A stretch of 24,046 bases of DNA. Source: an uncultured Oscillospiraceae bacterium. GTDB taxonomy: Bacteria; Bacillota; Clostridia; Oscillospirales; Oscillospiraceae. The notes below the pieces were generated by a model that was given only the letters and a program-made list of their open reading frames with translations, made no database searches and was not told where the DNA came from. The translations under genes were made by a program, and so were the position numbers. How positions within the stretch are numbered: position 1 is the first letter of the stretch; every line of letters begins with the position of its first letter. The stretch is taken from the NCBI GenBank assembly GCA_900756495.1, contig CAAEKI010000079.1:1-24046 (forward strand), given 5' to 3'. Below are positions 16,644 through 24,008 of this stretch, piece by piece.

Positions 16644-17564
16644 CTAGGTGCCGTCAGGAGCCTGGATTTTGTGAGCGTTCTGTTCCATAAAGCCTGTGGC
16701 AGAGCGGATGAAATTGATGCTGGCAATAGAGCGGCGGCCGCGGCGTATGGCAATCGCCAGGGGAAATTTTGGGTGCTCCTCCAGGGAGACAATCTGGATA
16801 TCGGTGTCGCGTACCAGCAGGCTGGCCATTCCGCGCATCATTAGGGAGATGGCAAGACCCTTCTGTACAAAATCTACAATCGCGCCGGGATTTTGACACA
16901 GGACACTCATGTTGTCCAGGCGGAGGTCATACCCCATCTTAGCCAGCCCAGAGGTGTACTCTAAGACGCCTGACTTGAGCAGGGCAAAATTCTCTTGCCC
17001 CAACTCTGAGATAGAGACCGCCTTCCGCGCGGCAAAGGGATGGTCTGCACTGCATAGGACAACTAATTCCTCATCCACCAGATGAAACGCTTCATATCCC
17101 GCGCCCTCGGGTAAAAAGTTCGTGCGTATAATGGCCAAATCCACCTCGCCCCGCTCCAGAGTGGAGACGACGTGCTGCATCTCGCCCTCCATAATTTGAA
17201 GTACGGTTTCCGGATGACTGCTGCGGTAGTTGGCCAGCATCTCCGCCATACCATAAAGATGGAAGACCGGGCAGGAGGCAATCCGCAGGACTTCTTTGGT
17301 GCGCAGTCGAAAACGCCTCATCTGAGCCTCTACCCGGTTCTCAAGAAGGACGGCTTCATTAGCCAAGGGGACTAAGGCAGTTCCGGCCTCGGTAAGCTGA
17401 ATGGCCCTCGTAGTGCGATAGAAGAGCAGCACATCTAAATCTAACTCCAGACTTTTAATTTTTTTGGACAGAGCGGACTGGGAAATATTCAGCTCCTCAG
17501 CGGCCTCTGAGAAACTCATGGTTTTGACAACGGCGAGAAAATAGCGCAGCGACTCCAGCAGCAT
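16644..17564 (-). CDS. LysR-family transcriptional regulator
   Basis: This 306-residue LysR-type regulator is read on the - strand. The N-terminal winged helix-turn-helix (residues about 1-60) reads LRYFLAVVKTMSFSEAAEEL then ISQSALSKKIKSLE, the usual start of the family. The rest is the two-lobed effector domain, with VDLAIIRTNFLPEG and CSADHPFA. It is divergent from the FAD/TRAP/AcnX operon. LysR proteins typically control the divergent neighbour in response to a substrate of its pathway, so a carboxylate ligand imported by the TRAP system is the natural guess. Ribosome site: a GGGAATGGAG-like stretch about 10 bases before the ATG on the - strand. The shared upstream region holds an apparent binding site. 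Confidence 0.94.
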   Translation of the reverse strand: MLLESLRYFLAVVKTMSFSEAAEELNISQSALSKKIKSLELDLDVLLFYRTTRAIQLTEAGTALVPLANEAVLLENRVEAQMRRFRLRTKEVLRIASCPVFHLYGMAEMLANYRSSHPETVLQIMEGEMQHVVSTLERGEVDLAIIRTNFLPEGAGYEAFHLVDEELVVLCSADHPFAARKAVSISELGQENFALLKSGVLEYTSGLAKMGYDLRLDNMSVLCQNPGAIVDFVQKGLAISLMMRGMASLLVRDTDIQIVSLEEHPKFPLAIAIRRGRRSIASINFIRSATGFMEQNAHKIQAPDGT

Positions 17565-17639
17565 AGGCGGTCTACTCCATTCCCTAAAAAATACTTCCGC
17601 GTTTCGCTTTTGACCATTTCAGGCTGGACTTTACAGAGT

Positions 17640-17668
17640 ATTATACTAGGACTTGCAGAGGCTTTCAA
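17640..17668 (-). promoter_or_regulatory. Promoter of the LysR gene
   Basis: On the - strand this reads TTGAAA (17668-17663), a 17-base spacer, then TATAAT (17645-17640): a perfect -10 box and a good -35 box at optimal spacing for the housekeeping sigma factor. The start of transcription would fall near 17633, leaving an untranslated leader of about 70 bases before the LysR ATG at 17564. Confidence 0.75.
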
Positions 17669-17751
17669 GGGCAACAGATGTACAATATTTTAACAGGAAC
17701 TGGAATTAAATTGAAAAATATTTTGTGTGATATACACTATAATCACCTCCC

Positions 17752-17774
17752 ATTTATTCCTCATGAGAATAAAT
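17752..17774. promoter_or_regulatory. Probable LysR operator (interrupted dyad, T-N11-A)
   Basis: ATTTATTC (17752-17759) and its exact complement GAATAAAT (17767-17774) flank a 7-base centre, giving the T-N11-A geometry of LysR boxes. Its centre at about 17763 lies near -63 relative to the transcription start predicted from the promoter at 17791-17819, the usual place for a LysR activator's recognition site. C-rich and G-rich stretches just outside the arms extend the symmetry imperfectly. Assignment to the adjacent LysR protein is inference. Confidence 0.7.
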
Positions 17775-17790
17775 AGGGGGCGATTTAGAA

Positions 17791-17819
17791 TTGACAATAA
17801 AACCTCAATTTCATATATT
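17791..17819 (+). promoter_or_regulatory. Promoter of the FAD/TRAP/AcnX operon
   Basis: Consensus TTGACA at 17791-17796, a 17-base spacer and TATATT at 17814-17819 form a strong housekeeping-type promoter. Transcription should begin near 17826, about 50 bases before the ATG at 17877. A consensus promoter with a dyad at about -63 could be activated by LysR or repressed without its effector. Confidence 0.78.
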
Positions 17820-17876
17820 ACAGGTGAAAACAGCGGACTGCTTGAGAGAGGATCAGCAGTACGGAAGGAGATTAAC

Positions 17877-19166
17877 ATGGTACCTGTTCGCGAGAGCCAT
17901 ATTGACGTCCTGGTGGCTGGCGGAGGGACTGCCGGCGTATGTGCGGCTATTTCGGCGGCCATGTGTGGGGCACAGGTCCGGGTCATTGAACAGAATGGCT
18001 TTTTTGGCGGAACCCTGGTCTCCGGAATCGTGGGAGGATTCTGTGGGATTTTTGAGCGGCGATTACCCCATAGGGAACCGGATTTGACGGTAGGAGGCGT
18101 AGGCCTGGCTATTATGGACCGGGTAGAGGCTCTGGGTGGACGATCTGCTCTTTGCCACTCTCCGCTTTTCGATACTTATCGTTATGACAGCTGTATCCTT
18201 CCCCTGGTTTTAGATGAACTGGTGCTGCAGTACGGGGTGCTTCCAACCCTGCACACCACCATTATTGACGCTGGCGGAGCGGCAGGCCGTGTGGACTGGG
18301 TAGAGACGGCCTCCAAGTCTGGGAGGGAGCGGATTTTTCCACGCTTTGTCATAGATGCCACCGGAGATGCCGACTTGGTTTTTATGACGGGGGGAGCATA
18401 CCGCAAAAACGCTGCCGAACTTCAGCCTGCTTCCTTTAATTTCCGCATGAGCGGGGTGGACGAGAGCAGAGGGGGAGTCCCCTCTATGGCTCAGTTGGGC
18501 GGAGTGGTCCGGGCGGCCGTGGAGGCGGGGGAGAAGGTCCCCTTCACACGAGCGGATCCCATGATCCTGAATGGGCCCAATTGGTCTGACGTAGTATGTG
18601 GGTTCTCACGCATTACCGTGGATGCCACCGACACCGACGATTTGACCCGGGCGGAGCTGGAGGGGCGAAGGCAGGTGCTCCCCACGGCTGACTGGCTGCG
18701 AAAGCACATTCCGGCTTTTAGAGATGCGAGGATCAGCGGCTTGCCATCCCATATCGGCGTTCGGGAAACCAGAGTGATCTGTGGGGAGGAAACGCTCACC
18801 CGCTCAGATGTGCTTTCCGCCAGGAAGCGCCCGGACGGCGTCGGACGGTGCGCCTGGCCCATTGAACGCCACATCGCCGGAAAGCCCCAGGCCGAGCTGG
18901 TTCCAATGGAGGAGGGGACCTATTACGACCTCCCGTTTGGAATGATGGTCCCCCAGGGCTACCAGAACTTGCTGGTAGCCGGCCGGGCCTCAAGCGCAGA
19001 CCGGGGGGCAAATGCCTCTGCGCGGGTATTTGGCCCCTGCTCCATTCTGGGACAGGCCGCCGGGACCGCGGCGGCCCTCTGCCTGGAGCAATCGCTGCAG
19101 GACGTGCGGCGGCTGAACATGGAGGACCTTAGAGCGCTTTTAGCGGCAAAGGGAGCTAAAATTTAG
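17877..19166 (+). CDS. FAD-dependent oxidoreductase (FAD_oxidored family), copy 2
   Basis: This 429-residue flavoprotein is related to the one at 11074-12696 but about 110 residues shorter. The N-terminus is IDVLVAGGGTAGVCAA (9-24) with acidic Glu38, followed by the GFFGGTLVSGIVGG stretch. Mid-protein VIDATGDADL is a second FAD contact, and the C-terminus has LLVAGRASSADRGANAS then GPCSILGQAAGTAAAL, diagnostic of the family. The ATG at 17877 has AAGGAG just upstream (about 17865-17870) and matches the family N-terminus. It is the first gene of an operon with a TRAP importer and an aconitase X enzyme, divergent from a LysR gene. It probably oxidises or reduces the imported acid; no electron partner is encoded nearby. 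Confidence 0.88.
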   Translation: MVPVRESHIDVLVAGGGTAGVCAAISAAMCGAQVRVIEQNGFFGGTLVSGIVGGFCGIFERRLPHREPDLTVGGVGLAIMDRVEALGGRSALCHSPLFDTYRYDSCILPLVLDELVLQYGVLPTLHTTIIDAGGAAGRVDWVETASKSGRERIFPRFVIDATGDADLVFMTGGAYRKNAAELQPASFNFRMSGVDESRGGVPSMAQLGGVVRAAVEAGEKVPFTRADPMILNGPNWSDVVCGFSRITVDATDTDDLTRAELEGRRQVLPTADWLRKHIPAFRDARISGLPSHIGVRETRVICGEETLTRSDVLSARKRPDGVGRCAWPIERHIAGKPQAELVPMEEGTYYDLPFGMMVPQGYQNLLVAGRASSADRGANASARVFGPCSILGQAAGTAAALCLEQSLQDVRRLNMEDLRALLAAKGAKI

Positions 19167-19239
19167 TCTTGTGACCCGGCGCCTCGGGGCGCTGCAATAT
19201 ATGTCCCATCCACCGCAGAATAAATAAGGAGGTACAAAC

Positions 19240-20346
19240 ATGAAGAGGATCTGGAAACATGCCGTCCCCCTGCTCCTGATGCTGGCTATTCTGGCAGTAC
19301 CCCTGAGCGCCTGTTCCGGCGGGAGTACCGGAGATGCCACCCCCCCGGACAGCGGCGATTCCGCTGCTGCCAACCAGCCCTCCGCCACCTACAACTGGAA
19401 CCTGGGCTGTGTCAACGCTGACCCGTCGGTGGTTCCCGACTTTAACAGCTGGGGCCATGGGGTACAGAAGTTTGTGGACCTGGTAGCCGAATATACCGAC
19501 GGTCAGATCACCATTACCCCGCAATGGAGCAGCGTACTGGGCGGAAACCCCGCCATGTTTGAGCAGATGGAGATGGGGGAACTGGAGCTCTATTACGGCC
19601 AGCCCATGTCCGGGGCTGATATCCGCTTTGGGGCGTGGAATATTCCCTATCTCTTTGACACTTACGAGCAGATCGAGGCGGCTGTAAACCCGGAAAGCGG
19701 CGAAATTTATGCACTGGCCGACCAGTGGATGGGGGACCACAATGCCAAGCTGTTGAGTATGGCAGTGGGAGGTATCCGCGGCTTTGCCAACGCGAAGCAT
19801 GAAGTAATTACCCCTGAGGACGTGTTGGATCTCAAGGTCCGGGCTTACGAGGATACTGTGGTGCTGGAGTTCTGGAAAGGTCTGGGCACGGCATCCGTAC
19901 TGGCCATCCCAGATATCTATTCCTCTCTCCAGACCGGTACTGTAGACGGACTGGAGATGCACCCCACTGAGATCATCAAGAGCAAATACTATGAGGTTAC
20001 CGACTATTACACCGACATTGACTGGCAGTGGGTGAACTCTGGTGTGTTGGTGATTGGCGACCAATTTTGGAATCAGCTTACGCCTGAGCTCCAGGAGGCT
20101 GTACAGCGGGCTGCCACCGAGGCGGCGGAGTACCAGAATCAGCTCCAGAAGGAGGACACAGACCGGGCCTATGAGGTGCTGGAGGAGAACGGACTGCAGG
20201 TCACGCTGCTGACCCCTGAGCAGAAGCAGGCGTGGATCGATTATGGGCGCAGCTTTGACGCAACCTTCAGTGATATGGTGGGCGAGGAGGTTTTTAACCA
20301 GATCATGGATATCTCGGCCAAAATGAAGGCTGAATATCCCGCCTGA
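19240..20346 (+). CDS. TRAP transporter solute-binding protein, DctP type
   Basis: This 368-residue extracytoplasmic receptor of a tripartite ATP-independent importer is anchored as a lipoprotein. The signal peptide ends in LSAC with Cys25, followed by a Ser/Gly/Asp-rich linker to about residue 50. The DctP fold shows in WGHGVQKFVDLVAEYTDG and MEMGELELYYGQP. LDLKVRAYEDTVV has Arg201 at the position of the conserved arginine that pairs with the ligand's carboxylate in characterised DctP proteins. IYSSLQTGTVDGLE is the common helix that follows. The ligand is therefore probably an organic acid. Ribosome site AAGGAGG lies before the ATG. It is followed by the two membrane subunits. Confidence 0.94.
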   Translation: MKRIWKHAVPLLLMLAILAVPLSACSGGSTGDATPPDSGDSAAANQPSATYNWNLGCVNADPSVVPDFNSWGHGVQKFVDLVAEYTDGQITITPQWSSVLGGNPAMFEQMEMGELELYYGQPMSGADIRFGAWNIPYLFDTYEQIEAAVNPESGEIYALADQWMGDHNAKLLSMAVGGIRGFANAKHEVITPEDVLDLKVRAYEDTVVLEFWKGLGTASVLAIPDIYSSLQTGTVDGLEMHPTEIIKSKYYEVTDYYTDIDWQWVNSGVLVIGDQFWNQLTPELQEAVQRAATEAAEYQNQLQKEDTDRAYEVLEENGLQVTLLTPEQKQAWIDYGRSFDATFSDMVGEEVFNQIMDISAKMKAEYPA

Positions 20347-20439
20347 TGTCCCGACTGGGCGGAAAGGCCGCAAGGACCTCCTGCCCCGGAACTGTCAGAG
20401 GCTATTCCCAGGGATAAAGGGATGAAGGAGGAAACTCCC

Positions 20440-20952
20440 TTGAAAAAATTGTTCCAATGGTTTGATAAAGCGATCGGCGGGGCCGTCACATACGTCTCAG
20501 CCTTTCTGGTGTTTGCCATTTTTGCCATCGTTACCATTCTGGTCTTTGCGCGGTATGTCTTTCATACCTCGGCGGGAGGGATTGACGAGCTGCCTACCTA
20601 TTTCCTGTTGATTACAGTGTGGCTGGGAGCGGTGCTCTGCTCCCGGGATCCCAATGAAGGACAGATTAAGGTAGATGTGCTCAACAGCCTGCTGAAAAAG
20701 AAACCCATGGCGCTGGACTGTGTCAATGTGGTAGTACAGATCATCTCCATCGCGGCTATGCTGTTTTTCGCCTATCTCTCTTTCCAGTATGTAGGCTACG
20801 GCATAGCCTCCGGCAATACCACCCTGGCACTGAGGGTGCCTATCTGGATCTTCACGCTGTGCATGAGCATATGCAGCTGTCTCCTCGCTATCTATGAGGC
20901 GGCTATCCTGGTCCGGATAATTCGTCGAATCAGGAGGCGGGATTATGGTTAA
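20440..20952 (+). CDS. TRAP transporter small permease subunit, DctQ type
   Basis: This 170-residue small membrane subunit of the TRAP importer has four hydrophobic segments. The family pattern is visible in ILVFARYVFHTSAGGIDELPTYF, then a WLGAVLCSRDPNEGQIKVDVL loop with the usual acidic residue between helices. I prefer the TTG at 20440: AAGGAGGA at 20425-20432 lies 7 bases before it and overlaps the alternative ATG at 20422, which has no ribosome site itself. The final 8 bases overlap the large permease gene. It stabilises and couples to the large DctM subunit in the inner membrane. Confidence 0.92.
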   Translation: MKKLFQWFDKAIGGAVTYVSAFLVFAIFAIVTILVFARYVFHTSAGGIDELPTYFLLITVWLGAVLCSRDPNEGQIKVDVLNSLLKKKPMALDCVNVVVQIISIAAMLFFAYLSFQYVGYGIASGNTTLALRVPIWIFTLCMSICSCLLAIYEAAILVRIIRRIRRRDYG

Positions 20953-22279
20953 TGTACTGCTCCTCTGCTGTGTGCTCATTCTGGTGCTTCTGCTTATCGG
21001 CGTGCCGGTGTCCTACGCCTTTCTGGCCGGCAGTCTGTTCTACCTGGTGATTTCAGGTTCCAGCACCGGCGCCGTGGCCTCCACAGCCTTTAACGCACTT
21101 AACTCCTATACCTATCTGGCGGTTCCACTCTTTGTGCTGGCGGGGCGCCTGATGGTGACCAGTACCATCGCAACAAAATTGGTGAACTGGGCCGCAGTAC
21201 TGCTGAGAAAGGTGAAGGGCGGCATGGCTGCCGCCATCATTGTGGCCGCTGCCTTCTTCGGGATGCTCAGCGGCTCCAACATCGCCACAGCCAACGCAGT
21301 AGGCAGCATCATGTTCCCGCCCATGGAAAAGATGGGGTGGGACAGACGGTACATCGGCGCGGTCCTGGCTGCCGCCGCCCCACTGGGATTCCTGATTCCG
21401 CCCAATACCCATGCCATCATGTATGCCGTCATTGCCAATGCCTCGGTGTCCGGACTGTTCCTCTCCACAATTGTGCCCGCCGCGATTTGGGCTGTGCTGA
21501 TGCTCATTATCAACCGGCTCATGTACAAAAAGTGGTATCACCCCGAAAAGGCTGACCCCGAATATCAGAAGAACGGGATGTTCAGCGCAGAAGGGGGCGG
21601 ACGGAGTTACATTAGGGATGTGGGGAGCTCCACCGTGAAGGCCATTCCAGCCCTCATCATGCCGCTGATCATCCTGGGGGGCATCTACGGCGGCATCTTT
21701 ACCGCTACAGAGGCCGGGGCCGTCGCCTGCCTGTACGCGCTGCTGGTGGGGCTGCTGCTCTACCGTACGCTGAAGCTCCGCAACACCGTGGATACGTTTG
21801 CCCAGACCGCAAAGGACATGGGGGTCATCCTGTTTATCACTACCACGGCGGCAGTGTTCAGCCGGATCCTTCTCATTAACGGCGTACCCCAGCTCATTGC
21901 TGACTCTCTGCTTCAGATTACCAGCAGCCGGGTGGCCATCCTGCTCATCATTGATTTGATTTATCTGGTGGCTGGCTGCTTCCTGTCCCCGCCGGTCATC
22001 ATCTATGTAGTCACTCCTCTGCTCATGCCTACTGCCAGCGCCATGGGGATTGATGCCATTCAGCTGGGCGTCATTCTGTTTGTAGCCATCGGTATCGGCA
22101 ACATTACCCCGCCCTACGCCTCTAACCTGTTTATCTCAGCGAGAATGGCCAAGGCACCAGTCTCTGAAATTATCCCCCCGGTCATGCCTTATCTGCTGTT
22201 TGTGGGGATTCCAGTACTGTTGCTCACCACATTTGTCCCGGTTGTCAGTACCTGGCTGCCCAGCCTGTTTAAAGGGTAG
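20945..22279 (+). CDS. TRAP transporter large permease subunit, DctM type
   Basis: This 444-residue protein is the sodium-coupled transport subunit of the TRAP importer. It has about twelve hydrophobic spans and characteristic motifs: SYAFLAGSLFYLV near the start, LAVPLFVLAGRLM, the FFGMLSGSNIATANAVGSIM stretch, GFLIPPNTHAIMYAV, GGIYGGIFTATEAGAVA, and ITPPYASNLFISA near the end. Length is normal for DctM. The ATG at 20945 sits within the end of the DctQ gene behind an AGGAGG site. The aconitase X large-subunit gene follows 29 bases after the stop. It should move the acid bound by the DctP protein into the cytoplasm. Confidence 0.96.
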   Translation: MVNVLLLCCVLILVLLLIGVPVSYAFLAGSLFYLVISGSSTGAVASTAFNALNSYTYLAVPLFVLAGRLMVTSTIATKLVNWAAVLLRKVKGGMAAAIIVAAAFFGMLSGSNIATANAVGSIMFPPMEKMGWDRRYIGAVLAAAAPLGFLIPPNTHAIMYAVIANASVSGLFLSTIVPAAIWAVLMLIINRLMYKKWYHPEKADPEYQKNGMFSAEGGGRSYIRDVGSSTVKAIPALIMPLIILGGIYGGIFTATEAGAVACLYALLVGLLLYRTLKLRNTVDTFAQTAKDMGVILFITTTAAVFSRILLINGVPQLIADSLLQITSSRVAILLIIDLIYLVAGCFLSPPVIIYVVTPLLMPTASAMGIDAIQLGVILFVAIGIGNITPPYASNLFISARMAKAPVSEIIPPVMPYLLFVGIPVLLLTTFVPVVSTWLPSLFKG

Positions 22280-22308
22280 TCCGACCATAATGCGAGGAGG
22301 GATCTCAT

Positions 22309-23574
22309 TTGTATCTCAATGATGAAGAAAAACGTATTTTGGATGGGGAAGCGGGCTACATCGCCCAGAAGTGCATGAAATTTCTGGTGGATTACGGAGA
22401 GGCCGCAGGCGCAGAGCGCCTGGTGGACATTGACGGAACCGCCGATATCCACCCCGGCAATAACCCCTGCTGGATAGCTGATTATGCGATTACCCCTGAG
22501 GAAATAGAAGAGTGCGCCAAGAGGGGAGAACGCTTTAAGGTGCCGACGTTTGCAAATAAGCCGGTCCCCGGATTCCTGGTGGACGGCTGGCAGGGCTGCG
22601 GTACCTGGCCGAACTGTGACCCTGCGTACCATCAAAAGCGTATGGACCAGTTTGAACCTCTTGTCCGCATGGGGATGGTGCCGTCCCTGTCCTGTGATTA
22701 CTATTTGGGCACCTCCTATTATCCCAGCGTGGGGCAGCATTGCTCCTGGGGGGAAAGCTCGGCCATACCCTGGTGCAATGCAGTGCTGGGGGCCCGCACC
22801 AATTTTGACGGCTGCTTCCAAACCGCTTACCTGGGAAAGGTGCCTTATTATGATTTGCATATCACCGAGAAGCGGGCTGCAACCGTCTTGGTCAGGTATG
22901 AGGGCGAACTCAAGAGCGATATGGAGTACGAACTCTTTGCCTGGGCCGCTGGCGAGGCATTAGGGAATAAGGTCCCCGCTTTTCTGAACATCGGTATCCC
23001 CACTGTCAGCCAGCTGGTAAAGATGAACTCCGCGCTCAATACCGGCGGACAGGTGCGGATGTATCATATTCCCGGCGTCACCCCTGAGGCCAGCACATTG
23101 GAAGCGGCATTCCAGGGCAAGGAGCCCAAAGAGGAGATTGTCCTCACGCGCTCGGATCTCCGGCGGGTCTATGACCTGCTGACCTATTCCAAGTCCGACG
23201 ATGTGGATTATGTCTACTTGGGGTGCCCCTTCTACAATATTATTGAGGTGCAGAAGGCCGCAGATCTCCTCTATGGGAAACGGGTGCGGGCAAACCTGTG
23301 GATTATGACGAGCCCTGGGGTGTACGCCCTGGCAGAACAGATGGGACTGAAGGAGAAGATCGAGCGTACCGGCGCTCAGCTCCTCTCCGGGGCCTGTGCC
23401 TGTGAGATGCGGGGAGAGCTGCTGCCCTTTAAAACCATGGCCACAGACTCGGCCAAACAGAACTACTACATGACAGGTCATCAGTTCCCCAAGGAGATCA
23501 ACGTCTGGTACGGTACTGTAGAGGAGTGCATTGACGCTGCGGTGACAGGGAAATGGCATGGAGGGTGGAAATAA
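22309..23574 (+). CDS. Aconitase X (AcnX, DUF521) large subunit
   Basis: This 421-residue protein is the catalytic subunit of the aconitase X branch of the aconitase superfamily, which includes bacterial cis-3-hydroxy-L-proline dehydratase and archaeal phosphomevalonate dehydratase. It has the family opening LNDEEKRILDGE, the VGQHCSWGESSA then NAVLGARTN segment (141-165), and VYLGCPF (302-308). Likely iron-sulfur ligands are Cys129, Cys306 and Cys363. The part at 84-110, GFLVDGWQGCGTWPNCDP, does not resemble the usual AcnX pattern and holds two extra cysteines, so this may be a divergent subgroup with a new substrate. The TTG start at 22309 follows GAGGAGG by 8 bases. It overlaps the small-subunit gene by one base (TAATG). 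Confidence 0.88.
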   Translation: MYLNDEEKRILDGEAGYIAQKCMKFLVDYGEAAGAERLVDIDGTADIHPGNNPCWIADYAITPEEIEECAKRGERFKVPTFANKPVPGFLVDGWQGCGTWPNCDPAYHQKRMDQFEPLVRMGMVPSLSCDYYLGTSYYPSVGQHCSWGESSAIPWCNAVLGARTNFDGCFQTAYLGKVPYYDLHITEKRAATVLVRYEGELKSDMEYELFAWAAGEALGNKVPAFLNIGIPTVSQLVKMNSALNTGGQVRMYHIPGVTPEASTLEAAFQGKEPKEEIVLTRSDLRRVYDLLTYSKSDDVDYVYLGCPFYNIIEVQKAADLLYGKRVRANLWIMTSPGVYALAEQMGLKEKIERTGAQLLSGACACEMRGELLPFKTMATDSAKQNYYMTGHQFPKEINVWYGTVEECIDAAVTGKWHGGWK

Positions 23575-24008
23575 TGGGCGACGAGAAAAAACATGTTATC
23601 ATCCGAGGCCGCACAGTTTACCCCGGAAAGGTGGAGGGGGAGGCATTAGTGTCTCCTATGCCTCTGATGGGCTGGGGAAACGTAAACCTGAAGCAGGGCT
23701 ACACTGTTGAGAGAGGACATCCACTTTACAAAGTACCTTTTAAAGGAAAGGTTTTGGTATTCCCATATGCCCGGGGATCCGGAGGATTTATGATGTACGG
23801 TCGTACCCGGGTTTTTGGGGTCAATCCCATCGCCATGCTCTACAACGAGGGTATGTCCATTACTACATTCACCGCCATGACGCTTAAGCATCCTGTCATG
23901 ACCGACTTTGAGACTGATATTGTAGCGGCTATTGATACAGGAGACTGGGTCATAGTGAATGCAGACGAAGGGTATGTGGAAATTATCAAGGGCGGGAAAG
24001 AGGAATAA
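23574..24008 (+). CDS. Aconitase X small subunit (DUF126 swivel domain)
   Basis: This 144-residue protein is the small subunit of the two-part aconitase X enzyme, matching the large subunit encoded upstream. It shows the family order RGRTVYPGKVEGEALVS (11-27), a Gly-rich stretch, GHPLY (48-52), KGKVLVFPYARGSGGFMMYG with Ser69 (57-76), and NPIAMLYNEG. In other AcnX proteins the arginine-glycine-serine segment normally continues with serines (GSSSGS); here it is GSGGFM, so only the first serine is kept. I chose the ATG at 23574, with GGAGGGTGG upstream and its A shared with the upstream TAA, over the ATG at 23553. Together the two subunits should dehydrate a hydroxylated acid imported by the TRAP system. 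Confidence 0.88.
   Translation: MGDEKKHVIIRGRTVYPGKVEGEALVSPMPLMGWGNVNLKQGYTVERGHPLYKVPFKGKVLVFPYARGSGGFMMYGRTRVFGVNPIAMLYNEGMSITTFTAMTLKHPVMTDFETDIVAAIDTGDWVIVNADEGYVEIIKGGKEE

Larger units (their letters stand above)
17565..17876. promoter_or_regulatory. Divergent control region between the LysR gene and the FAD/TRAP/AcnX operon
   Basis: This 312-base AT-rich gap has no gene of its own. It holds one promoter in each direction and two dyads. The larger dyad, 17752-17774, is listed separately. A smaller one, GTGT-N5-ACAC at 17725-17737, lies just to its left. An in-frame extension upstream of the FAD oxidoreductase start crosses this region but has no ribosome site and does not look like protein. 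Confidence 0.8.

Noticed and set aside
17711..17743. TTGAAA and TATAAT upstream of the FAD/TRAP operon as a promoter
   Set aside because: The spacer is 21 bases, too long; the TTGACA/TATATT pair at 17791-17819 with a 17-base spacer is far better.
19156..20373. Long - strand open frame (405 codons) opposite the TRAP binding protein
   Set aside because: It is antisense to an unmistakable DctP gene; its length reflects codon bias of the + strand.
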